Shown here: positions 42,649 to 54,344 of the stretch, one piece after another | Position numbering within the stretch: the first letter of the stretch is position 1 | Layout: the number at the start of each line of letters is the position of its first letter | Source: Tupaia tana | Taxonomy: Eukaryota > Chordata > Mammalia > Scandentia > Tupaiidae | DNA length: 64,000 nt | Assembly (NCBI GenBank): GCA_026018925.1 | Contig: JAKSZU010000025.1 | Coordinates: forward strand, 27,946,696 to 28,010,695 | Direction of reading: 5' to 3' | The notes under the pieces: model-generated | Databases searched by the model: none | The model's input: only the letters and a program-made list of their open reading frames with translations | Told to the model about the DNA's origin: nothing | Position numbers and translations under genes: made by a program

Positions 42649-43706
42649 ACCATTAGTTTTAAGAGTTACAGTGTTGATGGGATTAAAACAAACTAAAAAT
42701 ATACTTAGGTCAACTAAATTATTTCTGAATGAATGAATGTAGCTCCTCTGATTAAGAGAATGGCATGTTCAAATGAGTTCATCTAGAATGAGTGGATGGA
42801 TGAATAAATAAATAAATGTTAAGAACTCTGAGCAATCAAGATATATAACCAGTTCGTGCATCTTCCGTTACTTAAGAGTGATGAGCAAATAGCCTCTAAG
42901 GAACTATTTAATTTTGTATATCTTGTTTTGAAAGATTCAAACTGTATTCCCCAAATAGAGCAATGGGAAAATATGCAAATAAGCAGCTAGTTCCATCAGC
43001 ATAAACATATTTTGAATTCATTCTATGACAATCATTCTTCCTATATTTATTAGTCTGTGGGACTAGCTCAAACCGAAAACAAAATAAAAGCTGATCTGAT
43101 TATTATCAATTGACTGAAGGCCAGTTGGGATATGAATTCCCTTGAAATTTTATAAGTGAAGTTTCGTTTTTATGTGTTTTCAAAGGGAATTAAAATCACC
43201 AGAGTGAAACTGGTGGGACAAGCTCGTTATGGAAGCATGACTCTAAGTAGTTTATGCAAGCAGTCAACAATTTTAAGGCAATTCTCACAAAAAGAAAGCC
43301 CCACTCTGATCATTTCAGATTTCAGCACGTTTTCTCCGTGGAGTGGAAGAATTAAGGTTTTCCTACATCTTTGCTGTTCTAGACACTGTACTGGGTACTT
43401 CAATGTGATCACTTCAGTTAATTAAGTAAAATATTGATAAATGCTTTATCTTTCACGTTTTTATTTCATTTCAAACATTTCACAAAAAACTTTGCTGTCC
43501 AAGGCATTTTGGGGGGTACAGAATATAGTCAATAGCCTATAGTAATTTGTGGATTAATTAATCAAATACAATTAAATCTAGGAATTATTTGCATCTCCCA
43601 TCTCCCCTGATACCGGGAACATGAAGACGAGTCAAAGGGGACCCTTAGCCCGAGGACCTTGAGGCCGACTGAAGGCCTAGGTGTGTGGACCATCGTCTAT
43701 AATTAG
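42649..43706. other. No recognised feature
   Basis: AT-rich unique sequence. Confidence 0.5.
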
Positions 43707-43754
43707 ACACAGGAAGCCCTATTAGCCTGGACACAGGAAGTCCTATTAGCCTGG
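43707..43754. repeat. 24-bp tandem duplication
   Basis: ACACAGGAAGCCCTATTAGC plus CTGG at 43707, repeated at 43731 with one change (GCC to GTC). Divisible by three, hence an in-frame octapeptide repeat on minus. Confidence 0.95.
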
Positions 43755-44190
43755 TGAGAAGGCAAAGCAATAATCTCTTGTTGCACTTCGTCTTGAAGGA
43801 GTTTCAGACTTTCACTAGACAGAAGGCCTCCGAATGGCAGTGGGCTGAAGGAAAGACAAGCTCTAAGTGATGCAGGGCGGGGAAGGCAGAATGGCACGAA
43901 GCAGGGTGGCTTCCCGCTGTGGCAGCACTGGAAGTCGAGCACAGCAGGAGGAAGTTGGAATGGCGATGTAGATAAAGACGAGGAAGTATTTTGAGGAGTA
44001 AGCTATAGAATTTGGACTTAGAAATACAGGCAAGACCCATATGAAACTGGGCTTCTGGTTACCTTTGATTTTAGGAAGGCAGATTTCTAGGAACAAAGGG
44101 CCACATGGTGCTAAGCAGTGGTCATACGTGATTTATTCGCTGTTCCTAACGAGATCAAGATAGAGGTACTATAATCATTTTCTTTTTAAA
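43755..44190. other. No recognised feature
   Basis: Unique sequence; overlapping minus frames around 43703-44096 not supported. Confidence 0.5.
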
Positions 44191-44194
44191 AAAA

Positions 44195-44400
44195 TATGTC
44201 TTGTATTGTTATTACTGTTTTGTGAGAAAGAGGGCGAGTGAGAGAGAAAAAGAATTATTCTGCAAGAGGTCTCCCCATGCCACGATCCTCTCACCCAGCC
44301 TACCAGCTGGCTAGACTACAGGTGTAGTCGACACCCAGCATGCTTAGGCTGGGCCAGAACCTAAGCTGGGCCTTCTATGTGGCTCCAGCATCGGGCAGCG
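44195..44400 (-). mobile_element. Composite SINE with 7SL/Alu-like segment
   Basis: The minus strand reads GGCTGGGTGAGAGGATCGTG and, before it, TACACCTGTAGTCTAGCCAG with CATGCTGGGTGTCGAC. These are the Alu-like 'tgcctgtagtc..cagctactc..gaggctgaggtgggaggatcg' blocks. A CTCTCTCACTCGCCCTCTTT stretch and A/T-rich tail follow. The left part on + (TATGTGGCTCCAGCATCGG) may be the tRNA-like head. Confidence 0.7.
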
Positions 44401-45954
44401 GTGTCCTGCTTCCTGTTTCATCTTGCCTGGTCCACCCTTCTACTTTTTTAATATAGAAGAAATTGAGTCTTGAAAAGGCTAGGTTTCTTGCCTATTGGAA
44501 TGAAGACTGGTTTGAAAGCTGGTTCTGAAAACTATTAACCCACAATGTCAGTCCCTTCCCACGCGTCTGAACTGGAGAGTGCTGTCAAATGAACACTTAG
44601 GAGCAGGGAGGAGGGTTCAGGTGTGATCCAGGTGCCAGAGTTGAGCAATGGCGCACAGTAGGTCAGAACTGGGCTTAAAACATCTCCAGATAGGCCACAG
44701 CTAGCAGCAGTATGATCCAATGAGATAAGTTCATTTGAATGGAACCTAGTCAAACAACTAGTAACTTTAAATCATTGATTACCAATTAGAAGTCACAGTT
44801 AATTTTCTTGAATTCAAGCTTACTTTTTAAATCCTTATACCCTGAAAGAAACTCACCAAGATGTTTTGTAAGTAAAATAACATCCTAACTGACCAAGAGG
44901 GCAATGAGCAAGGAAGAACATGGAGGAAGGAGAAAGGAAGTGATGGGAGACAACATTTATTCTGCTCTAGAGTGGTTTGTCCTTGAGCTAATCATTGGCG
45001 ATTTCTCATGATCCATGTGGTCACCTGCAAAATGAGACGACATTGTTCATATGGTAAACTTCTGCATGCTTCATGTGAAGGGCATGGGGAGCACGTATGT
45101 TCAACGGCTCAGCAGACGGTTAGTTCTCCTAGAAATATTTACATTTGTCATCATGATAACCCTTTGATTAAAGTCCACTTTTGACCATTGAAAAGGAGAT
45201 TGTGTACCACTTCGATTTGATGTTGAAGATTAACCTATCTTATCTGAAAAAGATCAGAGATGATCTTCAGAATGCCTAACATGCCACACATGTCTACGTG
45301 GCGCATCAGCATCTGAAGACTGAGTATTTATCTGGGACTTTGCCAAGACTGTCTAACAAAGCCATCCTCAGAGTTCACAGGGCATCAACACGCCCCAAAG
45401 GACATAACAATAGCTCTTTTGTAGCTCAAGAAAGAAGAATTAAAAATGGAAACAGTCAGAGATCTTCCTTTATGTGTTGGGAGGAAGAAGCCTAGTAATA
45501 CAAGACTGAAGAAAATTCAAAGACAATGACCATAATCTAATTAAGATCTGTTATGACTAATTTAGTATATTTAATAAAGAAAGATGTGGATATTACTTTC
45601 AGTGAAATTAACCTTTTAACAGAGTGAAAATAAAAAGCAGTTTATTAACAGAGTAAAAGGATCCAAGAAATGGAAAGTCCTGTTAATGTACTTCCGGAAA
45701 ACCATTTGGCTTATATGGCAGTGAACTCTGGGAGAGAAAATGTACTCCAAAGCAAATACTTAAAAGAAAATAAAAATATTTTGAAAGGTAAACACATAGC
45801 TGTTGAAGATTAAGAAACAACAACCAAAAAAAAAAAAAACACAATTGATAATAAAAATATAAAACTAAGATAAAATGTCTTACAGAATATCAGAAAAAGA
45901 GAACTAGAAATAAGAGTATTGGAGCTCTAGCCCAAACTTTTTTTAGCACTATTT
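44401..45954. other. No recognised feature
   Basis: Unique sequence. Near 44985-45050 CTAATCATTGGCGATTTCTC and CCTGCAAAATGAGACGAC faintly resemble a minus MIR. Confidence 0.45.
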
Positions 45955-45957
45955 TAT

Positions 45958-46134
45958 TTAACTTTATTTATTCATTTATTTATTTACATTTTTAAAATTT
46001 GGCCAGAGAAGGACAGCATGAGAGAGAGGGAGGTGGAGGGAGTGAGAAAACAGGCCTCCAGGTCCAGGACTGAACCACAGTCGGTCACGTGGGAGTCCAG
46101 CGCCCCAACCACCATGCCATCTGCCAGCCCCTAG
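45958..46134 (-). mobile_element. tRNA-derived SINE, short form
   Basis: AAAATTTGGCCAGAGAAGGA, CCTCCAGGTCCAGGACTGAA, CAGTCGGTCACGTGGGAGTC, CCACCATGCCATCTGCCAGC; the left side is the A/T tail in reverse. Confidence 0.9.
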
Positions 46135-46282
46135 TCCAGATTTTTTCATAAGCTAATGTGAGTCCTTGGATAAACCAAATCCCCTCTTTGTGCTTCTATT
46201 TCCTCAAATAGAAAATGAGATGGGAATAAATAATATCTAAGGCCATTATAGCTTTATGAATCTAAATAAAAGAAAAAGTTCT

Positions 46283-46551
46283 GGGACCAGCAGTTAGCGT
46301 AATGGCTATGTCACTGAACTCCCACGTAGTCGACTGTGGTTCGCATCCCGGACCCAGTGACTTAAACTCACGCCAGGCGTGTGTGCGTGTGTGCCCAAGA
46401 TCCTGAGAGGAGAATGGAGGAGAAGGGATTGCGGCGTGGCCATCCCCCCTGGGGGGTGATTTCTCGCTTTCTGTCTCTCTGTCTCTCTCTCTCTCTGTCT
46501 GGCGAGCGCATGCGCCCTATAGCAAAAACCTCTCAAAAAAAAAAAAAAAAA
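46283..46551 (+). mobile_element. tRNA-derived SINE, long form, complete
   Basis: GGGACCAGCAGTTAGCGTAA, TGTGGTTCGCATCCCGGACC, AGATCCTGAGAGGAGAATGG, CCTGGGGGGTGATTTCTCGC, GGCGAGCGCATGCGCCCTAT, CAAAAACCTCTC and poly(A). AGAAAAAGTTCT before and AGAAACAGTTCT after form an imperfect target duplication. Confidence 0.95.
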
Positions 46552-46689
46552 GAAAGAAAAGAAACAGTTCTACTTGGTCATAAATGTACCTTGGAGTAGA
46601 CTGTTGTTGATATAATATCAACGTGCTACAAAGATGCTCTTCCCTCAGAATTCACCCATCACTTGCCCATGGTCCAAATGCCCGTAGAG

Positions 46690-46960
46690 GATGCTCTGGC
46701 TCGCTCCAGCTGCTATAGCAAAGTACCACACGGTGGCTTTGCCAACACTCACTCACTGTCTGAAGGACCTGCAGGCTGGAAACCCAAGAGCGAGGTGTCC
46801 CGAGAGAGGCCTGCTACGGTGCTACGACGGAACCTCTACCACAGGGCCTGTCACTGAGACGCAGCTGCTGCTGCTGTCCTCACTGCTGGGCCTCGTGACG
46901 GACACTCATCACCACGGGCTGTCCTGCTGGCCCACTGCCATCCCCTGAGATCTCCTTTCA
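46690..46960 (-). mobile_element. MLT1-type MaLR LTR fragment
   Basis: On +: CTGCTATAGCAAAGTACCAC, ACGGTGGCTTTGCCAACACT, CTGCAGGCTGGAAACCCAAG, GAGGTGTCCCGAGAGAGGCC and GCTGCTGCTGTCCTCACTG follow the reverse-strand order of MLT1 LTRs. Like the copy at 35490-35870 it carries more CpG than expected. Confidence 0.65.
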
Positions 46961-47490
46961 TCCCGTCCTGTTTCTGGGAGGGTGGAAGGCACTGACTAAG
47001 AGGAAAGGAGAAATGTTAACTGCGTTCCCCTCCATGACTGGCAGTCACGTCACTGTTTTTCAGACTCTGGAAAGGAGACTGCAGCCCAGGTAGAAGGTAA
47101 ACACGTTGTTGGAGGTCTCGGAGCAGAGAGACGCCGAGCCCTCTCGGGGACAGTCCCCTGGGGCACCTCGCTGGCTCTGAGGACCCTGTAACCCTGGTGT
47201 AAAGGGCATAGCCATTCCGGATGGGGTCACGTATGACCACCACCAGGAGACGAGCCGGGCCAGTGAGCTTAGCCCCTGTCACTGCAGACTCTCAGCACCC
47301 ACGCATCATTCCTCCATAGCCACGGTCCCCGGACCACAGCACACGAGCAACCGCACACGTGACGCGCCCGGAGAAGCCGCTCAGCAGGGTCCTGGCTCCT
47401 TTAACCAGAGATGACGTCTCGCTCTTACTGACGACAGGGGTAAAGGCCAGGGAAGATTCTGACGCAGAAAGATGAACTTGGCCATAAGAG
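46961..47490. other. No recognised feature
   Basis: GC-rich unique sequence with scattered CpGs. Confidence 0.5.
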
Positions 47491-47497
47491 AGGCCCT

Positions 47498-47610
47498 CAT
47501 TTCCAATTCACTCCACTCGCTTGCCACCAAGTGCCCACGCTACAGCCTGTGGGTCAGGCCCTACTCTGAGGTTAAACAAAGGTAAACGCTCCGGTTTCCA
47601 TGCATACCAG
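47498..47610 (+). mobile_element. Possible L2/MIR-type fragment
   Basis: TTCCAATTCACTCCACTCGC, AAGTGCCCACGCTACAGCCT, GTGGGTCAGGCCCTACTCTG and GTTAAACAAAGGTAAACGCT follow 'attcattcaacaaatatttattgagcacctactatgtgccaggcactgt'. Confidence 0.45.
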
Positions 47611-50600
47611 AGATGCCACTGTGGGGTGTCACAGCTTTCCGGAAAGCGAGCTGGCGAGGGAAGCAGTCCCCGCACTGTAATTTCTCTGTAATATCTGTAC
47701 ATTCCACACGCTCACCCCCACCTATAAACACTCCACGGAGATCATAAGCACAGTTAATGGCATAGTATATGCAAGTCTGTGTTTCCTAAAGGACATTCCC
47801 CGGGGCAGTCGTTCAAAGGGAATGTGGAATTTTCCATCAGAAATCATTGTAGTTCTTAGTAATGATCTCAGATGACATGCATTCCTGTGCGTGCACGTGC
47901 GTGCGAGTGTGTGTGTGTGCGCGTGTTAACTCTTCCGGTACATCTTACAGTCTCCATTCCGTGGGAAATGCTGTCTCTACAGAGCCTGGACTTTGGTCCT
48001 AGAAATGCAGGGCACGCCTAGGGGTTAGTAAGAGATCAGCCGATGAAAGGCACTCGATCTAAAATGCAGCCTGGCCAAGAGACAGCAGCCTCGGCTGGGT
48101 CCTGGAAACAAGACCAGGGCCTGCTCAGCATCAAGGTAGCCCGAACTCAGAGCCCTCTGGCCTTTCCCGTTTTCTTTGTGCAGAATAAATCACATTTCCC
48201 AACCAGAGTGAGGGCCACAGTTGGCCAACTGTCTCTGCTTCCTTCCAGGCGAAACGCACAGTTGAAAGTGATAAATAATAGCCAGTGTGACCGAGTTCAA
48301 ACACCCAGGAGGTTTCGCAGCTTCTCAAACGGAGTAGATTTCCAACCATAAACGCACGTTGAAATATTCGTCCTTCACCCCCAGAGCCCGGACGACTGGC
48401 TGACGTGAGCCATCTTTGAAGCAGTCTTGGGGAACGTGGTCTCTGCTCTCTAGAAGAGCCCCTTCTCTGCTTTCAAAATAACGTTCACACGAACGTTCTC
48501 ACTGCTGGAAAGCCAAGGCCTTTATCTCTCTCTCAGTGTCTCCTTGGCACGTCTCGGGGGGACCTTCGAGTTCTCTTTCCGCTGTCTGAAACAGGTCCCC
48601 GAACAACCGCTACTGGGCACTTTCTAAAGGGAGAGGCAAAGCCTAGTCATGAATCCCTTTTTACGTTCTTCTAATAATGAGGCAAATGTGGGGAGGGGAA
48701 AAATGATGTGTTCCTGCGTAAAATACGCTTTACCACGAGTGTCACCTTTTCCTGCTGACCCTGTAAAGACTCGGTCTGAACAGAGCCCTGTTTCACAGCT
48801 CTCCGACCGGGAAAGGTCTTCGGTCCTCCGTCTCTGCACCAGCGTGAGGATATTAGCAGTGCCGTCTGTGGGCTCTGAGGACTAGACCCGGGACGGCGGG
48901 AGAGCAGGTGGTGAGGCTCCGTGAATGCGGGATACCGTGAGCCGCGGTGGCGCTACCAGTTCCTAGACAGTGCATTCTCCCCGTGAGGCTGACTGGAGCG
49001 TGTGTGCTCCCCGAGGAGCAGTCCCCCTCCACCCGGACAGGCCTGGCACCTGGCCCCAGTGACGCTCACATCGCGGCCCTGCTGCGCACGTTGTCACAAT
49101 GTTTTCTGCTTTTGATTGTAGGATAATACCCTGGCTTGGTATGCGGACTCCTAAGAGGCCTTGGTCTGAGAACACACCTACTTCCTCTTCCAGGGCAGGC
49201 AGGCATCAGGTAAGAGAAGTCGTGGGCACAAGGCTTTCTGCTGAAAGGTCACATTTATTGTAACAACGAAAGAGGGGAGAGAGAGCTCCGCCTTAAAGAA
49301 GGACCCAAAATCCCGCTTTGAATGTAAGAGCGAATGGACCTGGAGTGCAGCCGGATCTGGATCTCGTGGCTGGTGAGATCCGCTGCAGGTTGTTAACAGA
49401 GCGAGGAGGAAAGGAATGGGAGGAGCAGCTAGCGTCCAGGCAGGAGATGGACGCGAACCTACAGGGCAGTGACAGGGAGTTTCATTATAGATCGTGTTCA
49501 GTACCAGCCAGAGAGAACACAGGGGGGTGAGCTTGCTCTTGCCCTGTCTCCCCCTGAGGAAGCGAGGGGCGGGGTCGTGTCAGGAGCCCAGGCGCAGGGC
49601 TGCCTGTAGGAGAAGTCGCTGGTGGTTCGGCCACTGCCACCACTGCCACTAACACTCGGGGTCCCTGAGTCCGACGTGAACACTCCCTCAATGTCACCAA
49701 GCTTCCTCCTTAGCAGGTTTCCCACAGGAGAAATGCATGCGTGAACTGGTATTTGTATCACGGAGCGGCCTCTCTGGGAAAGATGTCACAGTCCCACCCA
49801 GGAATGGCTGGCTGAGAGAGCTCCGTGAAACGCCTGACGCGTCATTGGCCTCTCGGTCTCCGCTTTCCCCGGGATTCCAGCAGTGGCCATGGGGACGTGA
49901 GTCTCTCCGAGCCAAGGACTGACTGCCATTGCTTTTACACCAGAACCTGACGGAGCGGCTAGCAATACGTGCTCCCAGCAAAATGGCCTAGTGAACAAAT
50001 GCTTTCTCATTCCACCGAAATGCAACGTGTGTCTCTTCCAGGCAGCCGCAAATTTAGACCATGGAATTGGAGGATGTTTTAAATATGTAAAATTGTAAAA
50101 AGATACCATGATTTTCAAAGGTAATGAAAACTACCTCGAGTATCCCGTCTAGTTAATTGCAACAAAGGACAATTTTCTTGGCCAGTTCGTCTGCTTCATT
50201 CACAGCTCCCAGCAGTTAACAAGGTCCAGTTCAATCCCATCTCCTCCAACTCTTCCTCATTAAGCTTGGCTCAAATTCAAACCCCGGCCCCTCCCACTGC
50301 CCCTGAATGGTCCATGTTTCAGTTCACTAAAGAAGAGATTAATTTGTAAAAGGGCTTCAGCACATTCCTGTGTTGCTCAAGTGCACTTCTTTTCAGAGAG
50401 CAGGCTTTTGATTTTGTCCTCTAAATCAAAGGCAGAGAGCAAAAATTCCAAGTATGTATGGGCTTCCGACCTTTAAAAAAACAGGATTGTTCGGATGGAA
50501 TTTGACACAGAAATGCTCTCCTAGGACCCTTGTTAGTCTGATTCTTCCTCAAGATACGCCCTTTCTTCTTCTTGCTAATATCAGCTTTTCAATGGAGATG

Positions 50601-51132
50601 GCGTTTGGCAAAGCATTAAAGATATGTGAAGTGTTCCTTGTTAGGATTTACTCGTATTGATATTTTAGGGGATTCGTTTCATCAGAAAAGACAGTGGCTC
50701 TTTCGACAACGTGTTTGGCCGAAAACACATTAATAAGCAGTTTTCGGTATCGTGGGAGACGATGTGTTTCCTTGGACACTGACTTAGGACTCTATAGACG
50801 CTAGGGAATTGAGAAAGTTATTTCTGAATATTTGAATAAACTTCTGAGCCATAGATCTATGAATTATGGAGACAGAAGTAAGCATGGAAATCAAATGCTT
50901 GCTACTTACAGTAGGGCTGTTGAAAATTACAGCCGAACGTGAGGCCGTCCTCGACTCCCCTTCATCCTGCCATTTCTATTTTTTGATGTATTGGTGAATT
51001 TGTACCTAAAACAAGCAAAATAGAACAGTCCAGTTACAAGACGGGATGGAGAGGTGGCTTGGAACTTGTTCGGAATGTCTGTTGAATAAGGCACCAGGCC
51101 ACCCTGCTTTCTTGCCTGATTCTGTGTATTTA
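47611..51132. other. Unique sequence, moderately CpG-rich, no gene recognised
   Basis: A short GT run lies at 47905-47925. Overlapping frames of 60-110 codons on both strands occur around 48043-48350, 48624-48885 and 49485-50118, as expected of GC-rich non-coding DNA. No domain recognised. Confidence 0.45.
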
Positions 51133-51164
51133 CACACACACGCACACACACAAACACACACACA
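51133..51164. repeat. Imperfect (CA)n microsatellite
   Basis: CA units with CGCA and CAAA interruptions. Confidence 0.85.
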
Positions 51165-51195
51165 CCTTGATTAACGATATAAGAAAGAAAAACAA

Positions 51196-51455
51196 GGGCC
51201 AGTCGGTGACATGGCTGTTAAGGTGATGACCCCACATGGCCAACTGCCTGGTTTGAGTCCTGCACCTGCTGACTGGAAAAAACCCACTGGGCACGTGTGC
51301 ATGAAGGCGCAGAATTCCGAGAGGTGAATACGGGGAGGGACTGCTCAGGGCCATCCCCGGGGCTGATTTCTCATTTCCCCTCCTACTTCTTTTCCTCTCT
51401 CTCTCACAGAGTGCACACGCACTAGGGCAAGTTTCTAGAAAGAGAGAAAAACAGT
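51196..51455 (+). mobile_element. tRNA-derived SINE, long form, diverged
   Basis: GGGCCAGTCGGTGACATGGC head, GGTTTGAGTCCTGCACC B box, CTGGGCACGTGTGCATG, AGAATTCCGAGAGGTGAATA, CCCCGGGGCTGATTTCTCAT, then CT repeats and GAGTGCACACGCACTAGGGC. This variant shares the extra AAAAACCCACTGGGC-type spacer with the copy at 11684. Confidence 0.85.
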
Positions 51456-51719
51456 GGTGTTAGGTTGTTCCCCGTGCTCAACATGGAACAGGTGACTTTA
51501 GGGAAGCACGGGACAGCGACTAGGCAGGACTCCTGACTGATCAGAATGTATTCAAAAGGTAAAGCGCACCTGAGAGACGTTTCGACCTTTCCAAAATACC
51601 TCCCACCTTATTTATTTGCTGATCCTCTTTCCACATAAAAAATTCTCTTAAAGACTCAGAGGAGGCGTCCTGGAGCTTATAACAGAAATTCGAAATTTGA
51701 TCACGGGGACGGGAATCTA
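51456..51719. other. No recognised feature
   Basis: Unique sequence leading into the CpG-rich segment. Confidence 0.5.
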
Positions 51720-52440
51720 CTTGGCCTGAACCACGGAGAGTAGCGGAAGAGGGGGCCTCTGCAGTTGCACAGGTGGGTCAGCTCCGGAATGGGGGCCCTG
51801 CCGGGTGCCGGTGGGTCAGCTCCGGATCCTCCCCTTACGGATCCTGACCTTGACTCGGCTGCTCTCCCCCAGAGCGGGCCTGAGCAGTCCGTGTTGCACA
51901 CGGCACGTGCCCACCCTGCTCTGCAGGGCCCATGCCGTCACTGCCTCCTGATGTGCACGAGGTAGAGGAGCCAAGCGTCGCCTTCCCTGCCCGGACTTCT
52001 GCTTCAGTCCAGCTTCTCTCAAGACTGGAGGCCCGATTCCTGCAGCCGGGATGTTGCTGCCCGGGCGGGAGCTGCTGCCCTGGAGCGCGGAGGCCACGGG
52101 GCGCTGCCCAGTCCCACAGTGCAGGCGCTCGGCCTCGCCGGCCCCGGTGTTCTCCTCGGCCTCACCGGCCCCGGTGCCGTTGGAGATGAGCCGAGGTTTC
52201 AGCGAGAACCAAAACTCATTCCTAGAAGGAAAACATGGGCCGAGACACGAGGCGGCAAAACCTATCGAACAAGGAAGTTTAAGAGCTCTTCTTCCTCGGA
52301 GTAGATTCTCCCGAGCCCTTTCCTCTCCGCGAGGCCTGCCCTCGTGCTGCAGGAGCGGCCGCGTCCTCCCTGCGGAGCCCATCTCCCAGCAGAGGCCGGC
52401 ATGGAGCCCAGGTCCGGGACCGCGGTGCAGGGTGTGGCCA
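51720..52440. promoter_or_regulatory. CpG-island-like segment
   Basis: Counting by eye I find about 53 CpG in 720 bp at roughly 60% GC, an observed/expected near 0.75. This meets the usual island criteria (length over 500 bp, GC over 55%, ratio over 0.6). Most mammalian islands mark promoters, so this could be the 5' end of an unseen gene on either strand. No TATA box, start codon context plus donor site, or conserved peptide could be tied to it. The 286-codon minus frame (51816-52676) and 213-codon plus frame (52051-52692) overlap and are unlike any protein I know. Small internal duplications are present (51772/51810 and 52128/52155). Confidence 0.6.
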
Positions 52441-52681
52441 GCTGTGGCCCTGCCTTCGCACCTTTTCATTACGCTGGGTCTCCCCTCGCCATGGTCATCG
52501 CCAGGGCCCACATCAGGGTGCACACCTGGGGCAGAGGCCACAGCGCCTGGCCCACCACCCCCGGAGTCTGGCCACGGCTCCAGCAGCACCGGTTCACGCA
52601 GGCGTGCGTGTAGAGACGCGGAGCACTTCCCCAAGGCTTCTGTCCCCCGTGGGATCTGCTCACTGACCCCACGCACCTCTG

Positions 52682-52795
52682 GTTACAGATGAGAAAACGG
52701 AAGCCAGGAGTTTTACTCAGCAAAATCACAGAGCTAGTAAGAGACAGGGAAGGGGCTCAGGCTCAGCCGTTCCGACCCTGCATCTGCAGGTCACC
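52682..52795 (+). mobile_element. MIR
   Basis: TTACAGATGAGAAAACGGAA, AAATCACAGAGCTAGTAAGA, GACAGGGAAGGGGCTCAG, CCGACCCTGCATCTGCAG: the MIR core and right part in order ('acagatgaggaaactgagg..gtcacacagctagtaagtggcag'). Confidence 0.85.
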
Positions 52796-53884
52796 TCCCA
52801 CACTAGTGAGGGTGAAAGAAGCCGTGAGTCAGAGGACGTGCACACAGCCATGGCAGCAAACAGACGGGCCTTGCCTGTGGGCGGCGAGGAGGGAAAGCCA
52901 GGGCTGCCTTCACCCGGAACGTGGTGACCAGAGATGGGGCTCTGAAAACACGAGAGGGACATCCCTGGTCCCGCGGTGGGCACCCGCAGTTCAAGGACCT
53001 GGAAGCGTGACTGTCTCAGAGTCTGCAAGGTCCCCAGGTTCCCTCTTAATCCACCCTAGGACGTTGCTCCACTCGACATCCGGTGCTCAACACGTTCACG
53101 TTAAGGGATTTCGCTTTGCTTTTCATTCTCATGTTTAAACAGCCAATCAGCCACAACTGCAATTTCACAACCATTCATGGGGTTACTCCCCTGTTAATAA
53201 AGCTGCCTTCAAAAAGTCAGATTGGCCATAGGTTCCTGGCTTAGAGAGAGAGTATCCAGGAAGCAAAAACACCTGGATGTGGAAGGTAGGCTTCACTAAG
53301 AGCGCGGAACTCCCCCTCGTCACACGCCTGCAGGCCACAAGCACAGACTCCACAAAGTACGAATGGAATCACAGGGCCTTAAGAAACGCACAGGCACTGT
53401 GACTAAGCCACACTGCCCCCGGCACAGAGAGAGGAATTAAAACCAACCCATCAAGAAGAACCACTGGCCCTGAAAACGAGGTGTCCGTGTGGAAGAAGCC
53501 AAGTACTAGAAAGCATGTGTCCTGGCGATCCCTGAACAACGCCCGTCATGATTAATTTTAGCTTGAGGAATTCAGCAAAGGAATGTCCACTCAGAATCCG
53601 CAGTCCTGCGAGGTCCTGGGCTGCTGCCAGAGGTGCAGCATTCCCACCCCCGGCAGCCCGTGCCTGAGACCACCCGAGGGTGCCACCAAGGCTTCCCTCC
53701 TCTGTCTGAACAGCCGCTCTGCTGCTTCGGGTGAGACAGAGAGACAGAGAGCAGTGAGCATATCTCCTCGGCCTCACTAGCGTAGAAGCCTGTTTGCAAG
53801 TCAAACTCACGCGGATACACCAAGGACCCAATTCCGAGGCAAACTGAAGAGAGCAGAGCCAGGCTCAGCCTGCGTTAGACGTAG
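52796..53884. other. No recognised feature
   Basis: GC-rich unique sequence. The 149-codon plus frame at 52689-53138 begins in the MIR, and the 126-codon minus frame at 53451-53831 overlaps a plus frame; neither is supported. Confidence 0.5.
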
Positions 53885-54310
53885 TTGTTAAAGTAGTGGA
53901 TTTTGTCAAATTTGAGCCCGGACTCCACCTTTTCCTGTGTTTTGCTCATGGCGAAATTATTTACCCTCCTTTTCTGACACTTTGCTCATGAATGAGATGA
54001 GATAATTACAGTGGTGGCTGACAGACCAGACTCCCAGGGCCAGCCAGCGTGTGGTTATCCATCCTGCCATCCTGTCCCCTGGGAGCTTCCTAGAAATGCA
54101 AATTCTTGGGTCCTGTCCCAGAACTCAGAATCAGAAGTGGGCGGGGTGAAGACTAGCTAGGAATCTCTATTTAACTGTTCTTTAGGAGATTGTGTACGCA
54201 GGAGTGTTTAAAAAGCATTGCTTTCAAGTATTCGATAAAACATGAAGCCTTTCGTATGGCCCTTGTCACACAACAGGGTCTCAATATATGTTAACTACTA
54301 ATTTTAATAA
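53885..54310 (-). mobile_element. MIR split by a hAT element
   Basis: The first part, 53885-54008, reads on + TTTGAGCCCGGACTCCACCT, AATTATTTACCCTCCTTTTC and ATGAATGAGATGAGATAATT. The second part, 54232-54310, reads ATGAAGCCTTTCGTATGGCC, CACACAACAGGGTCTCAATA and TATGTTAACTACTAATTTTA. Joined, they give the reverse-strand MIR order through to its 'ctcaataaatgttagctattat' end. Confidence 0.7.
54009..54231 (+). mobile_element. MER5/MER20-type hAT-Charlie element
   Basis: Starts CAGTGGTGGCTGACAG (terminal CAGTGG), then CTGGGAGCTTCCTAGAAATG, CAAATTCTTGGGTCCTGTCC, AACTCAGAATCAGAAGTGGG, TTAACTGTTCTTTAGGAGAT and an AAAAAGCATTG end. Non-autonomous; no transposase. It lies inside the MIR. Confidence 0.8.
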
Positions 54311-54344
54311 AGTGAAAAAGGGGAGTTAAGGTTTGACTTGGAGG

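Noticed and set aside
51816..52692. 286-codon minus frame and 213-codon plus frame in the CpG-rich segment
   Set aside because: They overlap on opposite strands, stop codons are rare in GC-rich DNA, and neither peptide contains a motif I know. Kept as a CpG island only.
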